In this document: in pieces, positions 23,098 to 34,984 of the stretch | Numbering within the stretch: position 1 is the first letter of the stretch | Layout: each line of letters starts with the position of its first letter | Assembly: GCA_025769875.1 (NCBI GenBank) | Contig: JAGFNK010000035.1 | Span: 62,001-126,000, forward strand | Direction: 5' to 3' | DNA: 64,000 bases | Origin: Russula earlei | Lineage: Eukaryota > Basidiomycota > Agaricomycetes > Russulales > Russulaceae | Notes under the pieces: generated by a model | The model's input: only the letters and a program-made list of their open reading frames with translations | Told to the model about the DNA's origin: nothing | Databases searched by the model: none | Translations under genes and position numbers: made by a program

Positions 23098-23102
23098 CTT
23101 TG

Positions 23103-25231
23103 CCCCAGAGTTAGTATGTTGGTGTCACTCCTTCCTAACCGACAGGAAAGTTTGCCTGAAATTTAACAGGCGAAACTCGGACCCCTTCAACTTGGAGGCG
23201 GGCACGCCACAAGGCTCCCCCGCCTCACCAGTACTTTCCATTCTATACACCTCCCCCATGCTAATCAAGGCGAAAGCCTGGAATCAAGCCGCTCTAGCCA
23301 TGTATATTGACGATGGGGCCATCTTCACGTGTGGACGTGACTGGACATCAGTGGAATCGGTGCTCAGGATGGGCTACTCTGAGTGTGCTAACTGGCTAAC
23401 TAAAGCTGGACTTAGTGTCGAACCAGACAAAACAGAGGTTCTCTTCTTCAGGAAACGGAATGAGAGGGCGGTCCCACCTAACTACATACACCTTCCCCTT
23501 CCCTTGCTCAGAACGTACTACCGAGTTCAGGCAACTGACACAATCAGGTATCTAGGTTTTTTCTTCGATTCGCGCCTCAACTGGATACGACACGTTGAGT
23601 GCATGTGCAACAGAGCGAGAGCCTCGTTAAGGGCGCTCCAATTGCTAGGCAACTCCGTCAGAGGCCTTGAACAGGCGAAATGGAGACAGGTATATCTCGC
23701 CATCTGCCTCCCCATGCTAACCTATGGCCACCAGCTCTGGTTCACAGGCAAACAGATAGGGCTGGTCAAGAAACTACAATTAGTCCAAAACGATGCGGTC
23801 AGGATTATAGCCGGGGCTTTCCGCACAACCCCGAGGGAACCCCTACACCAACTACTGACCATCCTCCCTATGAGAATACGCCTTAACAAACTAACTAACA
23901 ATGCAGCCGTTAGACTCCATCACACGACAAACAACAGCCAACTACAAAGAAGACTTGGAGGCAACTGGCTCAACCAACCAGGCCGAGGCACGCCCCTACC
24001 GACACCAAACAGCCACAGAGCAAAGACCACCCTGAGGGCACTAGCAAACAGAACGACAGTGAACAGCCCACGCATAGAGGACTTTCCCAATATCCCACCT
24101 GGCGCCCCAGACTGGGACAGACATGTTAGAGTAGGAGAGGTAACGGATCAGCACCAAGCAGAAGCAAACGTCACCATATACTGCAGTGGAGTCAAAACCA
24201 ACAAAAACCGAACTGACAACAAGCAAATCGGCGCAACAGCGGCCGTACTTTATAAGAACGAGAAGACACAGGGACACAAAGAACAAGTAATCGGAATGAC
24301 AGTGACGGATGAAGGCACACACCTCCGCTCACTAGTGATCGGACTAGAAGTCCTAGCTGACTACCTTGATGCGCAGACGTTGGACACTCCCACGTCGGCC
24401 CACATCTACCTACCAACATGAGCGGCCTCAGAACTGGCCACCAATTACAAGCCCCACGATGAACAAGCAACAGCCCTACATCATCTGAATCGAATAGGTG
24501 AGATCATCAACACCTATCCCGAAACGAACATAATACTGCTCTGGATACCTAGGAACAGCAAACCGACAGGGTACAGAAAGGCTAAACAACTAGCCATGGA
24601 AGCCGCGCGCACAGCCCACACCGAAGATATCACTGAACCTTTAGCCCTAGACGAACAAAAAAGAAGACACGAAAGGGAAGCAATAGCAGAATGGGGAAGG
24701 ATCTGGCACGAGTTGCCCCGAACCTCTCTTGCATACCGCACAGCACTCTCCAAACCGCCGAACGGGAAGCCCCACCCCACAGCAGTCGCCCAGAAAAAAC
24801 CAAGGCAGACTGACATAGGAAACCGCAACAACGAACACAACAGAAACAACAATACAGAACAAAAAGATAAGCTCTCGAGATTATACACATCCACCTTCTA
24901 CCGAATCATCACAGGTCACGCGTTCATCGGGGAATACACTCAACGCTTCCACCCAAGGCACACACCTGCACAGATTGCGTGCCTATGCGGCGAGCCCCTC
25001 CAAACAGTTGAGCACATGCTCCTGACATGCCCACTCCTCCACGACGCGCGCCGCAGACATCTGTCTGCAAATGGCCGCCCACGAAACCTACCCCAGCTGT
25101 TTGACCACCCAGAACGGGCACAGAGCACGCTCCTCTTTCTCAAAGAAACGAAGGCATGCCTAAAACCGAGGGAAAACTGGGACCCAGGAGGGAGAAGGGA
25201 GAACCGGGGAACGCAGAGACACCCCACATAA
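23103..25231 (+). CDS. LINE ORF2, C-terminal part: reverse transcriptase remainder, RNase H-like region, zinc tail
   Basis: Continues the frame cut at 15701: SFLTDRKVCLKF, then GTPQGSPASPVLS and the catalytic AMYIDDGAIF (about 23296-23325), followed by the LINE thumb region (FFFDSRLNWIRHV; LTYGHQLWF). An RNase H-like region begins near 24170 (VTIYCSGV, GATAAVLY). The first catalytic aspartate expected in a YTDGS motif is not visible here. An in-frame TGA at 24419-24421 stands where a CGA arginine codon would fit, consistent with C-to-T decay. The frame then continues to 25231, including CLCGEPLQTVEHMLLTC, the zinc-binding tail common to fungal LINEs. Confidence 0.9.
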
Positions 25232-25385
25232 TCATCACAACTGACCACCAAACACTATACTCTACTGCTGTCATACCGCCTCAGCGGACAACCCAAGACC
25301 CATAAACGCCTAATCACATTACGTCGCATACCATGCCCGTGACCGCCTCTGTATCATGTTTTACGCGCAGCGGAATACAAATTCG

Positions 25386-25390
<5 letters not shown>

Positions 25391-25423
<33 letters not shown>
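25391..25423 (+). other. Poly(A) tail of the LINE
   Basis: Uninterrupted run of about 33 A directly before the 3' target duplication. Such long pure runs decay quickly, suggesting a fairly recent insertion despite the broken ORFs. Confidence 0.95.
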
Positions 25424-25426
<3 letters not shown>

Positions 25427-25435
25427 AACTTATTC

Positions 25436-25969
25436 GCCGTGCAACGCGAGAAACTTTGCTTCGGTGTGTCAAGATCTTCACGTTCGTAGTTCTCCTGTTT
25501 TTTGGGAGGGGGTATCTGTATTAATGATTGACGTGTTCCACGTGTTCTTTTGTTGCGCAACACGAAATCAACTGCGCCCTCGAATGTGGTTTTTGGCGCT
25601 GCCAAGCCTGAGTGAATAAGGTAAGGTGTTGTGCCTCAACAGCCACTGATTGCCCTGCAATGGACCTCGGGTCTGGATTTCCTTCTATTGTTTCACGATT
25701 AAAAGGTAGTTCTCACCTTGCATGCTTCGGTGTGTGAACACCTTCGCGTCCGGGATTCTCTCTCTACCCTCTGTTTCCCTACTGCCTTCTGACTGCCCAC
25801 AAACTCAGAGCGCCCTCTCCCGGCTCGTCACCTATCCTCGGCGACTATCCATAACTCAATACACGAAGCAGTGCGCCTACCCCTCACTCAACACTATTCC
25901 CGTCCCCCGGTCAGCTTCTCGCAATCGACCAACTCCTCTATTTGGGCCATATCTTCCACTGGCAGCAAT
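25436..25969 (+). promoter_or_regulatory. 5' region of the NACHT-ankyrin gene
   Basis: Flank between the LINE insertion and the receptor start codon. It contains two similar stretches about 263 bp apart (25459-25497 and 25722-25760), sharing GCTTCGGTGTGT and a CTTC-CGT-C spacing. C/T-rich sequence precedes the start codon. No clear TATA box seen. Confidence 0.35.
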
Positions 25970-28900
25970 ATGAGTTACCCATCACAGTCCTCCTCGTTTC
26001 AGTCACTTTTCAACGTTGCCTTGGAGGACTACGAAGAGAAGACGGGGACGAGACTACTTGACCATCCGCTTGCCAAGGAGCTCGAAAAGTGCGACTCTGT
26101 AGATTCCATTACCGCTGTCCTTCGGGGACAGGCACGTTCCTTTAGTCAATATCCAGGAGATGACGGAAGGGTCATGAAATCCGTCAAGCGTTCCGTCCAG
26201 GTCCTGCACACCCTTTCTACGAGCATTGTACTTCGTGAAGCTATTGGTACAGTGCGTCTGAAGATGACCATTGGAATTGCTGTCCATGACGCCAATTCCC
26301 CAGCTTTTCCCAGGTGCGAAGGCAGTTTTCGCTGCAATCGGTATCCTGTTGGAAGTATGTCCTATTTTCCGCTAAGATGGCTGTGTATCCGATATTAAGC
26401 TGCCTCAGGCAGTCAAAAATGTTTCCGCAAGTCACATTGCACTCCTCGACCTGCTTGAGTCCTTCGAGAATTTCATCAGTAGACTCAAGATATTTACAAG
26501 GGACCCTCCTAACGACACAACAGCATTGGAGGACATTCTCGTGAAGATAGTCGTGGGATTTCTTTCTGCCCTCGCCCTAGAGACCAAGCAGGTCAAGCGA
26601 GGACGATTTAGTATGTCCATCTTCCCCCGCTTATTAAGGTGGGTGACTGAAGGCAATGCAGGGAATGTTTTCGGTATACCTCGCGGTGGGAATGAGATCG
26701 AGAACGCGCTACAGAAGCTGGATGGGCTCACTCAAGATGAGATTCGAACGTTCCGGATTGTCAACCAAAACAGTATGATGTTGAGTGGTGAGCGATGCTA
26801 CTCGGCCTGTGTCCTGTTCGCCACTGACCACACAATCGTCCAGACTTGTACAGAAGGCCATCATCAGACAGGAAAATTGTCAGGGAAGTGACCAAGTCCG
26901 GACGTGGGTCATTTCTATTTTGAATATTCGCATAGCTGTTGCGGAACCCTAAGACCCCTTCACAGGTGACAAGCGTCGACAGGACATTCACAAATGGCTC
27001 TCCCCCCCAGATCCCTGGAACAACCACAAAGTCGCTTGTGAATCTAAGCACGACGGAACCTCAACATGGTGGATTGAAGGTGACAGTTATGCAAAATGGA
27101 AATCATCTGGTCCTAGTTCTCTTTTGTGGATTCATGGAAAACGTTTGTGTTTTGTTGTCATCCTCACCCCTCGATTAATGACTCTTCCCTCTCTAGCGGG
27201 TGCCGGAAAGACTATTCTATGGTACTTCCATCTCCCGCATTTCCTTTGCAGAAACTGATCATAAGCTATGGGGCAGTTCTGCAATCATTGCAGATATCCT
27301 TGAAATGCGCAAGGGTGGACAAGCATCATTAGCTTTCTTTTATTGCGATTTCAGAGAGGACCAAAAGAAGGACCTGCGCAGTTTGGTGTCATCCCTCTTG
27401 GTCCAGCTTTGTGATCAGTCTGATGCATATTATTCCGTCCTTTCTGAATTCTTTGCGGCGCATGGTGTTGGCTCGGAATATGTCAGCGAAGCTGAGCTCG
27501 TAGAATGCCTTAAAGACATGGTCAATATCCCGGGACAAGCTACTTCGTACATCATCATTGATGCCCTGGACGAATGCCAGGAGTTGGCTGGTTTGCCATC
27601 TCCCCGTGACAAAGTCTTGAAACTGGTGGAGGATCTTGTCAAGTTACAGGTTACGAATCTACGGATTTGTGTTACTAGCCGGCCTCAGGTTGACATCAAA
27701 CTTGCCCTCGAATGTTTATCTTTCCATTCTGTTTCCTTACATTCCGAGGAAGGGCAAATTCATGACATTGCGGAATATATCAAGTCCATCGTTGACACGG
27801 ATCGTGTGTTCCAAAAATGGAATGCAATGGATAGGGAAATGGTGATTGATGTGATTACGAAAAAAGCTGATGGGATGTAAGTAATCACCACTACCGTTCG
27901 TTATTGGGTTCGCTGATATCTGCGATTAGGTTTCGCTGGGTTTTCTGTCAGCTCGTCTACCTCCGTTCCTGCATACCCGGGCGTATACGGCGTGCTCTTG
28001 ATGAATTACCAGGCACTCTCGACGAGACATACGCTCGCACATTGATGGAACTTGATGAGCAAAATTGGAAATATGCGCACCGACTGTTCCAGTGCGTTGC
28101 AGCAGCTTGCCGGCCGCTCCGCGTCGAGGAACTCGCAGAGTTTCTTGCCTTCGATTTTGACACGGGATCAACTCCTGCGTACGTGACCGACTGGCGACCA
28201 AACGACCCAGCACACACGGTACTATCCACATGCTCTAGTCTTCTTTGCATCGTCAACATGGACGGATCACAAGTGATCCAATTTTCGCACTTTTCAGTCG
28301 AAGAATACCTGACGTCGCTGCGGCTCGCCAAATCAAAGGACCCGATTTCCCGTTTCCACGTTTCTATGCGACCCTCTCACACCGTCGTTGCGCAGGCTTG
28401 TCTCAGTCTTCTGTTACACCTTGATGAAGACGTCACGAAGGGCAGCCTGGAGAGGTTCCCCCTCGCGGATTATGCTGCTGAGTACTGGGGTGACCATGCT
28501 CGCTTCGAGGGGGTGTCGGCAGAAATCCAAGCCGAGACGAGACGACTGTTTGATACGAGAAAACACCATATGTCAACCTGGGTCTGGATTTACGACCCAG
28601 TACACGGCAGGAGTAAGCCCTCCGAAAGCCCCTCACAGGCCAGAACAGCGTTACATTATGCGGCGTGCTGTGGGTTACATGACATTATCAAGTTCCTGAT
28701 CGTCGATCGATCAGAGGATGTAAACGCGTGGGACTCGATCGGATATACTCCACTGCGCATCGCATCGAGAGAGGGGCATCTGGAAGTTGTCTCTGTCCTT
28801 CTCGAGCATGGCGCAGATCCGAATGCCAAAGACAAAGATAACTGGACGGCATTGCATCTCGCATCGCAAAACGGACATGTGGATATTGCTCGTGTGCTTC

Positions 28901-31326
28901 TCGAGCATGGCGCAGATCTGAATGCCAAAGACAAAGATAACTGGACGGCATTGCATCTCGCATCGCAAAACGGACATGTGGATATTGCTCGTGTCCTTCT
29001 CAAGAATGCCGCATATCCAAATGCCAAAGACAAAAATAATAACTGGACAGCATTGCATTTTGCATCGGCCAATGGACATGTGGATATGGCTCGTGTGCTT
29101 CTCGAGCATGGCGCAGATCCGAATGCCAAAGACAAAGATAACTGGACGGCATTGCATCTCGCATCGCAAAACGGACATGTGGATATTGCTCGTGTCCTTC
29201 TCAAGAATGCCGCATATCCAAATGCCATCGACAAAAATAATAACTGGACAGCATTGCATTTCGCATCGGCCAACGGACATGTGGATATTGCCCGTGTGCT
29301 TCTCGAGAGGGCCGCATATCCAAATGCCGAAGACAAAAATAATAACTGGACAGCATTGCATTTCGCATCGGCCAACGGACATGTGGATATTGCCCGTGTG
29401 CTTCTCGAGAGTGCCGCATATCCAAACGCCAAAGACAAAAATAACTGGACGGCATTGCATTTCGCATCGGCCAACGGACATGTGGATATTGCCCGTGTGC
29501 TTCTCGAGAGGGCCGCATATCCAAATGCCAAAGACAAAAATAACTGGACGGTATTGCATTCAGCATCGCAAAACGGACATGTGGATATTGCTCGTGTCCT
29601 TCTCGAGCATGGCGCAGATCCGTATGCCCAAACCAAAGATAACTGGACGGCATTGCATTCAGCGTCGGCCAACGGACATGTGGATATTGCTCGTGTCCTT
29701 CTCGAGCATGGCGCAGTTCCGTATGCCCAGACCAAAGATAACTGGACGGCATTGCATTCAGCGTCGGCCAACGGACATGTGGATATTGCTCGTGTCCTTC
29801 TCGAGCATGGCGCAGATCCGTGTGCCCAGACCAAAGATAACTGGACGGCATTGCATTCAGCATCGGCCAACGGACATGTGGATATTGCTCGTGTCCTTCT
29901 CGAGCATGGCGCAGACCTGCATGCCCGAGACAAAGATGACGCGACGGCATTGCATTTCGCATCGCAAAACGGACATGTGGATATGGTTCGTGTCCTTCTC
30001 AAGAATGGCGCATATTTGTATGCCCAGACCGAAGATAACGCGACGGCATTGCATTCAGCATCGAAAAACGGACATGCGGATACTGTTCGTGTCCTTCTCG
30101 AGTGTGGCGTAGATCCTAATGCCCAGACCAAAGATGACTGGACGGCATTGCATTTCGCATCGCAAAACGGACATGTGGATATTGCTCGTGTCCTTCTCGA
30201 GCATGCCGCAGACCCGAATGCCAAAGACAAAGATAACTGGACGGCATTGCGTTTGGCATCGCAAAACGGACATGTGGATATTGCTCGTGTCCTTCTCGAG
30301 CATGCCGTAGACTCGAATGCCCAAGACAAAGATAACTGGACGGCATTGCATTTTGCATCGCACAACGGACATGTGGATACTGCTCGTGTCCTTCTCGAGC
30401 ATGGCGCAGATCCGTATGCCCAGACCAAAGATAACTGGACGGCATTGCATTCAGCGTCGGCCAACGGACATGTGGATATTGCTCGTGTCCTTCTCGAGCA
30501 TGGCGCAGATCCGAATGCCCAAGACAAAGATAACTGGACCGCATTGCATTCAGCATCGAAAAATGGACATGTGGATATTGGTCGTGTGCTTCTCGAGCAT
30601 GGCACAGATCCGAATTTCCAGACCAAAGATAACGCGACGGCATTGCATTTCGCATCGGAGCATGGATCTACCGCGCTCATGCGCTTGCTTTTCGACCATG
30701 GCGCAAAACCAAACGCTGAGGATGAGAACGAAGAGACCCCACTGTTCGTGGCGTCGAGGAACGGGAGTTTGAAGTCCACGCAGCTGCTATTGGAGCACGG
30801 CGCGACGGTAGATACCCGTAATTGGCAGAAGGAGACCCCGCTACATGCGGCGTCGGAAAGCGGACACGCTGACGTTGCTCGGTCATTACTCGACCACAAA
30901 GCGAAAGTGGACGCACAGAATATTTATTACTGGACTCCATTGCATCTGGCGTCGCTAACAGGAAGCCACAAGACCGCGAAGGTCCTGCTTGAACATGGCG
31001 CAAATATGAATGCGGAGAACGATTCTCGCTGGACTCCGCTGCACATGGCGTCCAACATGGGGCACCTGGATGTCGTGCAGCTCCTGATCGACTACAATGC
31101 CAGTGTGGATATGTTGGAGAGGCATGGGGAGACTGCGTTACACCTGGCAGCGTATTATGGATACGAGGGGGTTGTGCAGGCCTTGCTGAAGGCTGGTGCC
31201 AAACGGGACGTCAAAAATAATGTAGGGAGAACTCCCGTTGACTTGGCAATGAAGGAGGACCATACAGCCGTTGCCCAATTACTCGTAAATGAGCAAGACT
31301 TGGGTAGACGAGGTAGCGAGCGATGA
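25970..31326 (+). CDS. Goodbye-NACHT-ankyrin repeat protein (fungal NLR/STAND receptor)
   Basis: NLR-like proteins of this layout are candidate non-self recognition or cell-death receptors in fungi. Exons: 25970-26251, 26304-26354, 26409-26610, from 26662, then (after an unresolved stretch 26750-26965) 26966-27144, 27197-27221, 27277-27876 and 27930-31326, about 1,500 residues in all. The N-terminal region (LFNVALEDYEEKTGTRLLDH, CDSVDSITAVLRG) matches the fungal goodbye domain. A conserved WLSPPDP linker is followed by NACHT: P-loop PGAGKT at 27197-27214, split from IHGK by an intron, and Walker B SYIIIDALDEC at about 27550. From 28640 there are 27 ankyrin repeats; repeats 3-20 are near-identical. 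The start is the first ATG in the conserved frame. No stop interrupts the long last exon, so the gene looks functional. The intron arrangement near 26.8 kb needs transcript evidence. Confidence 0.9.
28840..30630 (+). repeat. Tandem array of 18 near-identical ankyrin units (99 or 102 bp)
   Basis: Eighteen consecutive units, each close to NWTALHxASxNGHVDIARVLL plus a 12-13 residue loop. Three units (4th, 6th and 7th ankyrin repeats of the protein) carry one extra Asn codon (102 bp). Differences concentrate at a few positions: H(L/F/S), (Q/A/K/H)NG, the pair after RVLL (EH/KN/ER/ES) and the loop (NAKDKD versus YAQTKD types). This indicates recent unequal exchange or gene conversion. Units 1-2 and 21-27 are divergent and flank the array. 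Confidence 0.95.
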
Positions 31327-32399
31327 TCGCTTGGTGCTCAGAAAGATGTAATGTTATTTTTTTTTTGTAATTGGCTAGTTGGTTGTAACCACTGATAAGT
31401 TACACCCAGGGGCTGATCAAGGAAACCAAACCCATTCACGTTAAAAACTCCAACTGACGACACCTCATTTTGTCATGGCGGTTTCGGGCCGCCAGGGGCG
31501 CGTGCGGAGGAGCCCGACGCGATAGCAACACGGCGCGTCCCCGAGATCATTTTGATTCCCGAATTTTTGGCATTCCCCTCAGGGGAAAATAAATTCTCGT
31601 TGCTCCTTTTTACTTTGTGTCATTCAGATCGAAATCGAAAAAGCCCGAAAACCAAGAACTCCAGTTTTTATTCCATAACAACCATCTCCAATTCCCGATA
31701 AAAACGCATACGCATGACTCAATCGGACGCACGCACCAAAGCAATCAGCCAGACATCATTTCCGTCTGTTTCTCTCACTATACGATTCCGCCTACGTTCT
31801 ACTTCCGTTCCGACTCAAAAACTCCTGAAGAAAATCGTCTACTCCTATTTCTCTCGTTACAAAAATAACGTACTTGTAAACGTATAAAAAGGCCTACCAT
31901 TGTATCAGAATCGTGCATAGGGATGACATCAAAACGCTCGTAACATCTCATCTTCTATGCGATGTATATGTATACTGATATTGTGGCAACTAGCGCCGCG
32001 GCTTCAGCGGGGAGTGAGAATGTCGGACGGAAGGAACGATGCGAGGAGCGCAAAGCAAAGTACTGCGGGGGTTTAAGCCGGGCCCATAACCCGGTTAATT
32101 AAAATGCGCAGGTTGGATAAGATCATATAAGATCTTAATCTTATTTAATTGTAACAAACTGACGTATCTACCGTACATACCTTCTTAAATACCATCCTCA
32201 GTTATAGTACTTGTGTCTAGCATTAATCTACTGCAAGGGTCAAGGTATTGTAGCCACCAATTGTGCTCAATTACTCTATCAGTGTCACTAATGCATACAT
32301 CAGTATGTGAGTCATGGTCTGGGCCATGGTCTGCCCCTGCGTAGTTTGAGCTGACATGAGTGTGCAGCTTAGCTGAGTCTCAACACACCTACTACGTGT
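31327..32399. other. Intergenic region after the receptor gene
   Basis: No gene recognised. About 31575-31660 matches, in reverse complement, the stretch at about 61480-61600 in front of the copia element (shared CCCCTGAGGGGA and TCTGAATGA-CACAAAG-like blocks), so part is transposon-derived. A TATAAAAAG box lies near 31884 with no gene attached. From about 32100 on the sequence is AT-richer. Confidence 0.5.
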
Positions 32400-32880
32400 T
32401 GATGCTAGAAGAAAGGAAGGGGCTGGATTTTTAGCGCCCTCATTTGACTTGTCCCACTCATTGTATAATTACCACCTCATGTCGCAGCCTTGCGATATTT
32501 TACAGCTTTTTGCTGGCCAATACTACACACCAACCTGTGTAGCGTGTGCGGATGAGCTCGAGTGGGCTAACCCGACCCGGAAAGAGAATGTGAGAGAGGG
32601 TGAGCAATCCCAGCGAAATTTTGGCACAGGAAGCAGGGTTTTCGAAAGGCGAGGCGAGGGTGACGGAGGGCAGCTGAGGGCGACGTCAATCAAGGCGTTT
32701 TCAGGCAAACTCTCTCAGACTGACTCCTGAGATCGATAAAGGAGATTAAGATGACTCTCGTTTTCATGAGTATCCTACGAGGCTTTCATGCAAAGGTTAA
32801 GCCCATGTAAACTGAGTTATACGGTGAGTACCAATAGGGAAGGGTGCGTGCGAGATGAAACGAAGTTTTACTCACGTGAT
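32400..32880. repeat. Dispersed segmental repeat, copy B
   Basis: Matches copy A (from about 5700) and copy C (from about 37830), starting at AGAAAGGAAGGGGCTGGAT-like sequence and running through the TTGTATAATTACCACCTC and GGAAAGAGAATGTGAGAGA blocks. It lacks roughly the last 500 bp found in A and C and joins the type-1 MED25-like pseudogene. Confidence 0.75.
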
Positions 32881-32894
32881 TTCAAATAAGCCTT

Positions 32895-34038
32895 ACACCT
32901 GATTCACGGATCCACCGTCGCCGCCCTGAGTCCGAGTGGTGCTAATCCACGGCGGCTGCGGGTGCTGTGTGACGTCGTCGTAAGCTTGTGGCTGCCAGCG
33001 CTGTTGATGTGGTGGCGAGATCGCATCCCTCGCTGCGAACGTGTCTTCCTGGCTCGACTGGTTCTTTGCGGCTGCAAGTGGCACCATTTCTGCTCTGCCG
33101 CCGCAAATCCCTGAACTCCTCAATGCGGGAGCTAGGAAGCACAGCGCAGAGCAGAACGTTGCCAAGCGGCGCACAGAGGAGTCTCAGGCGACGGCACTCG
33201 TCGTAGACGTCGTGCTGCGCCACTGCGAACTAGTCAAAGAAAGGCATAAACGAAATGTCAGCTCGGTGAAAAATCTTGGAGACGTACGCCTCCAACCCGT
33301 CGAAGTGAGCCGAAGAGTGCCTCAAACTCGGGATTGCCCATCCCAGGTGCGCACTTGATCTGTGCCATTGGGGTATTGCCTTTAAAGTTAGTCGATTGAA
33401 TGTCCAGAGTGCCTAGTCCGCCCTCCCATATCTCCAGTCGCATAGATGTTGGCCAAGTCCACGAGCATCTGCAGAGGAGTGAGCATCCAACTATTTGAAA
33501 GATCACGAGAAGATTCGCGTACGGAAAACGAACGAGGTCGATCGCGATAACCAGGACACAAATATCCGATTCAGCGCGTGGCCAAATCAGCATGGTTCGT
33601 AGATGATCTTCCATATCATCGAGCGTTCCCGAACGCTATAGGCTTCTGCTGCCCGAGGTTGCTACTGTAGGAGAACGCGTTCAGGGGAATTTAGCGAAAC
33701 CTTGAGGGTCAGGCCGGGATGGATAGATTTGCGCCGATGGGTGGCCGAATGAAGCCAGATCTTGCATATTCATACCCGGGGCATTGCCAGAATCGGCGAC
33801 CGCCTTCCAGTCCCGGTTGGGGTTGATGTTTGACTGGGACTTCGTGGGGAGGGAGGGGGAGGGCGGCGGTCATAATGATGTTTAGTATCAAATGAGATGG
33901 CTGCTGCCCCTCACTCACCCAATCCGCCTCCATTTTCCCCCACAACTCAAGAGCCTCGACAATGAGCTGTCCACGGGATCTAATGGGGTTCTTCGTCGCG
34001 CCCTCGGCAGGCCCACCCTGTACTGCTGCAGTAGACAT
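32895..34038 (-). pseudogene. Type-1 MED25-like C-terminal-domain paralog, copy B (frameshifted)
   Basis: Starts at ATG 34038 (MSTAAVQGGPAEGATKN) with an intron after EADW. Later exons carry WTWPTSMRLEIWE with LGTLDIQS and FAQHDVYDE-like sequence. As in copy A, a one-base loss near 33690 (GFAKFP then TGA) disrupts the second exon. Copies A and B share this lesion and the neighbouring hairpin block, so they are closer to each other than to the open copy at 39016-40109. Confidence 0.7.
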
Positions 34039-34984
34039 CATAGACCTCTCAGCAATAATAGTCAACCTTTTTGGGGTCGATGATGAGCCTGAAATGCGTA
34101 AAATTACCGTTGGCACGTGATCTTATGTGATCTTCTGTCTTCTGTGGGGGTTCTTGTCACCATCTTAAAACTTCAATTGGTCTACCTTTGCAGTGTCGCC
34201 TTTGCTCCTTGGAATTAGGTGTGACCTAATTCCGGGGTGTAAAGGTGACGAGGTGATATGTTGTCTGTTCATATAATTATTTGATTTCCAGTACAATTGG
34301 AAAAGTGATACAACTTCTGGTGATGCACCACCTTCGATTGTTCCGTTATGCCATTTCGTATTTTCGTATTTTCTCCTTCTTGCGCGGACTCGACTTTTAT
34401 TTCATTCTCACTTTAGGTACTCATCTGAATGTCAGTTATTCTGATTGCCTCAAGACATGCGTCTGGTGTCCCTGGGCTTGCTCTCCCTCTCCCTCCCCTT
34501 CTCTCGGATCCAGTCACCACGAACTCACTTACGCGTGCCCGGACACGCTACACCAGAGACCCGAGACAGCTCATGAAACATTTGATTCGCAGGAAACATC
34601 CATCACCGTTCGTGAGATTAGGCAGATCAACAGAAGAGTGAAAGGGTGGCAAGACCGCACACCATCAGACAAATGGCAGATTTCGGCACCTCTGTGAGAT
34701 CACTTCGCATCGCTGAGCCACTGTGATACCAGCGGGTTAGCAGTTCCCAAAGACTCGGCAGGTACAACGTCGCGGTGATTGCCAATGAATTGAGAACAAC
34801 AACAGTCAGACAATCATTCGACGGTTCAACGGTTTATTGCTTCTCTCTCTGTCTGATCCCGACTCTTGAGGCGACGAGACCCGAGGCCTGACGGGCCATA
34901 TATCGGCTCTGAACAGAGTTCATGAGCTCATCTTTTTTAACAGACGCGGTGTAGAGTCGTGTGAAGCCGGGCGACAAACATTTA
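34039..34984. other. Intergenic segment with hairpin copy; duplicated at 9.2-9.6 and 40.3-41.1 kb
   Basis: Contains a second copy of the palindrome (34213-34243, arms with substitutions). The part from about 34370 (CTCGGATCCAGT, ACACCAGAGACCCGAGACAG, GACCGCACACCATCAGAC) recurs near 40.60-40.80 kb. No gene recognised. Confidence 0.5.

Larger units (their letters stand above)
15697..23102 (-). mobile_element. Ty3/gypsy chromovirus, full length, nested in LINE ORF2
   Basis: A 7,396-bp element (15702-23097) is bounded by target duplications CTTTG at 15697-15701 and 23098-23102. LTRs at 15702-16193 and 22606-23097 are each 492 bp, start TGTCACCG and end TGTGACA. I see one difference between them (C versus T in the GTCATAAAA-GCGCGG stretch), so the insertion is young. 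Minus-strand order: 5' LTR (22606-23097), gag, pol with a C-terminal chromodomain, an extra ORF, 3' LTR (15702-16193). A one-base frameshift in pol near 19230 and two or more in the extra ORF would silence this copy. Confidence 0.97.
11132..25435 (+). mobile_element. Full-length non-LTR retrotransposon (LINE) with nested gypsy element
   Basis: The LINE occupies 11145-25422 and is bounded by 13-bp target duplications ATGGAACTTATTC at 11132-11144 and 25423-25435. The 3' end is a run of about 33 A. Without the nested Ty3/gypsy element (15702-23097 plus 5 bp) it is about 6.9 kb. It encodes an ORF1 with zinc knuckles and an ORF2 with apurinic endonuclease, reverse transcriptase and an RNase H-like region, the layout of fungal Tad1-type LINEs. 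It carries frameshifts in ORF1 (about 11.9 kb) and ORF2 (about 14.17 kb) and a TGA at 24419, so it is inactive even without the insertion. Confidence 0.95.

Noticed and set aside
28656..30899. A 747-codon open frame antisense to the ankyrin array, and long frames in other phases on both strands
   Set aside because: Units of 99 or 102 bp preserve phase in every frame, so one stop-free unit makes the whole array open. The predicted proteins are monotonous repeats without any domain; the sense frame matches ankyrin and splices to NACHT.
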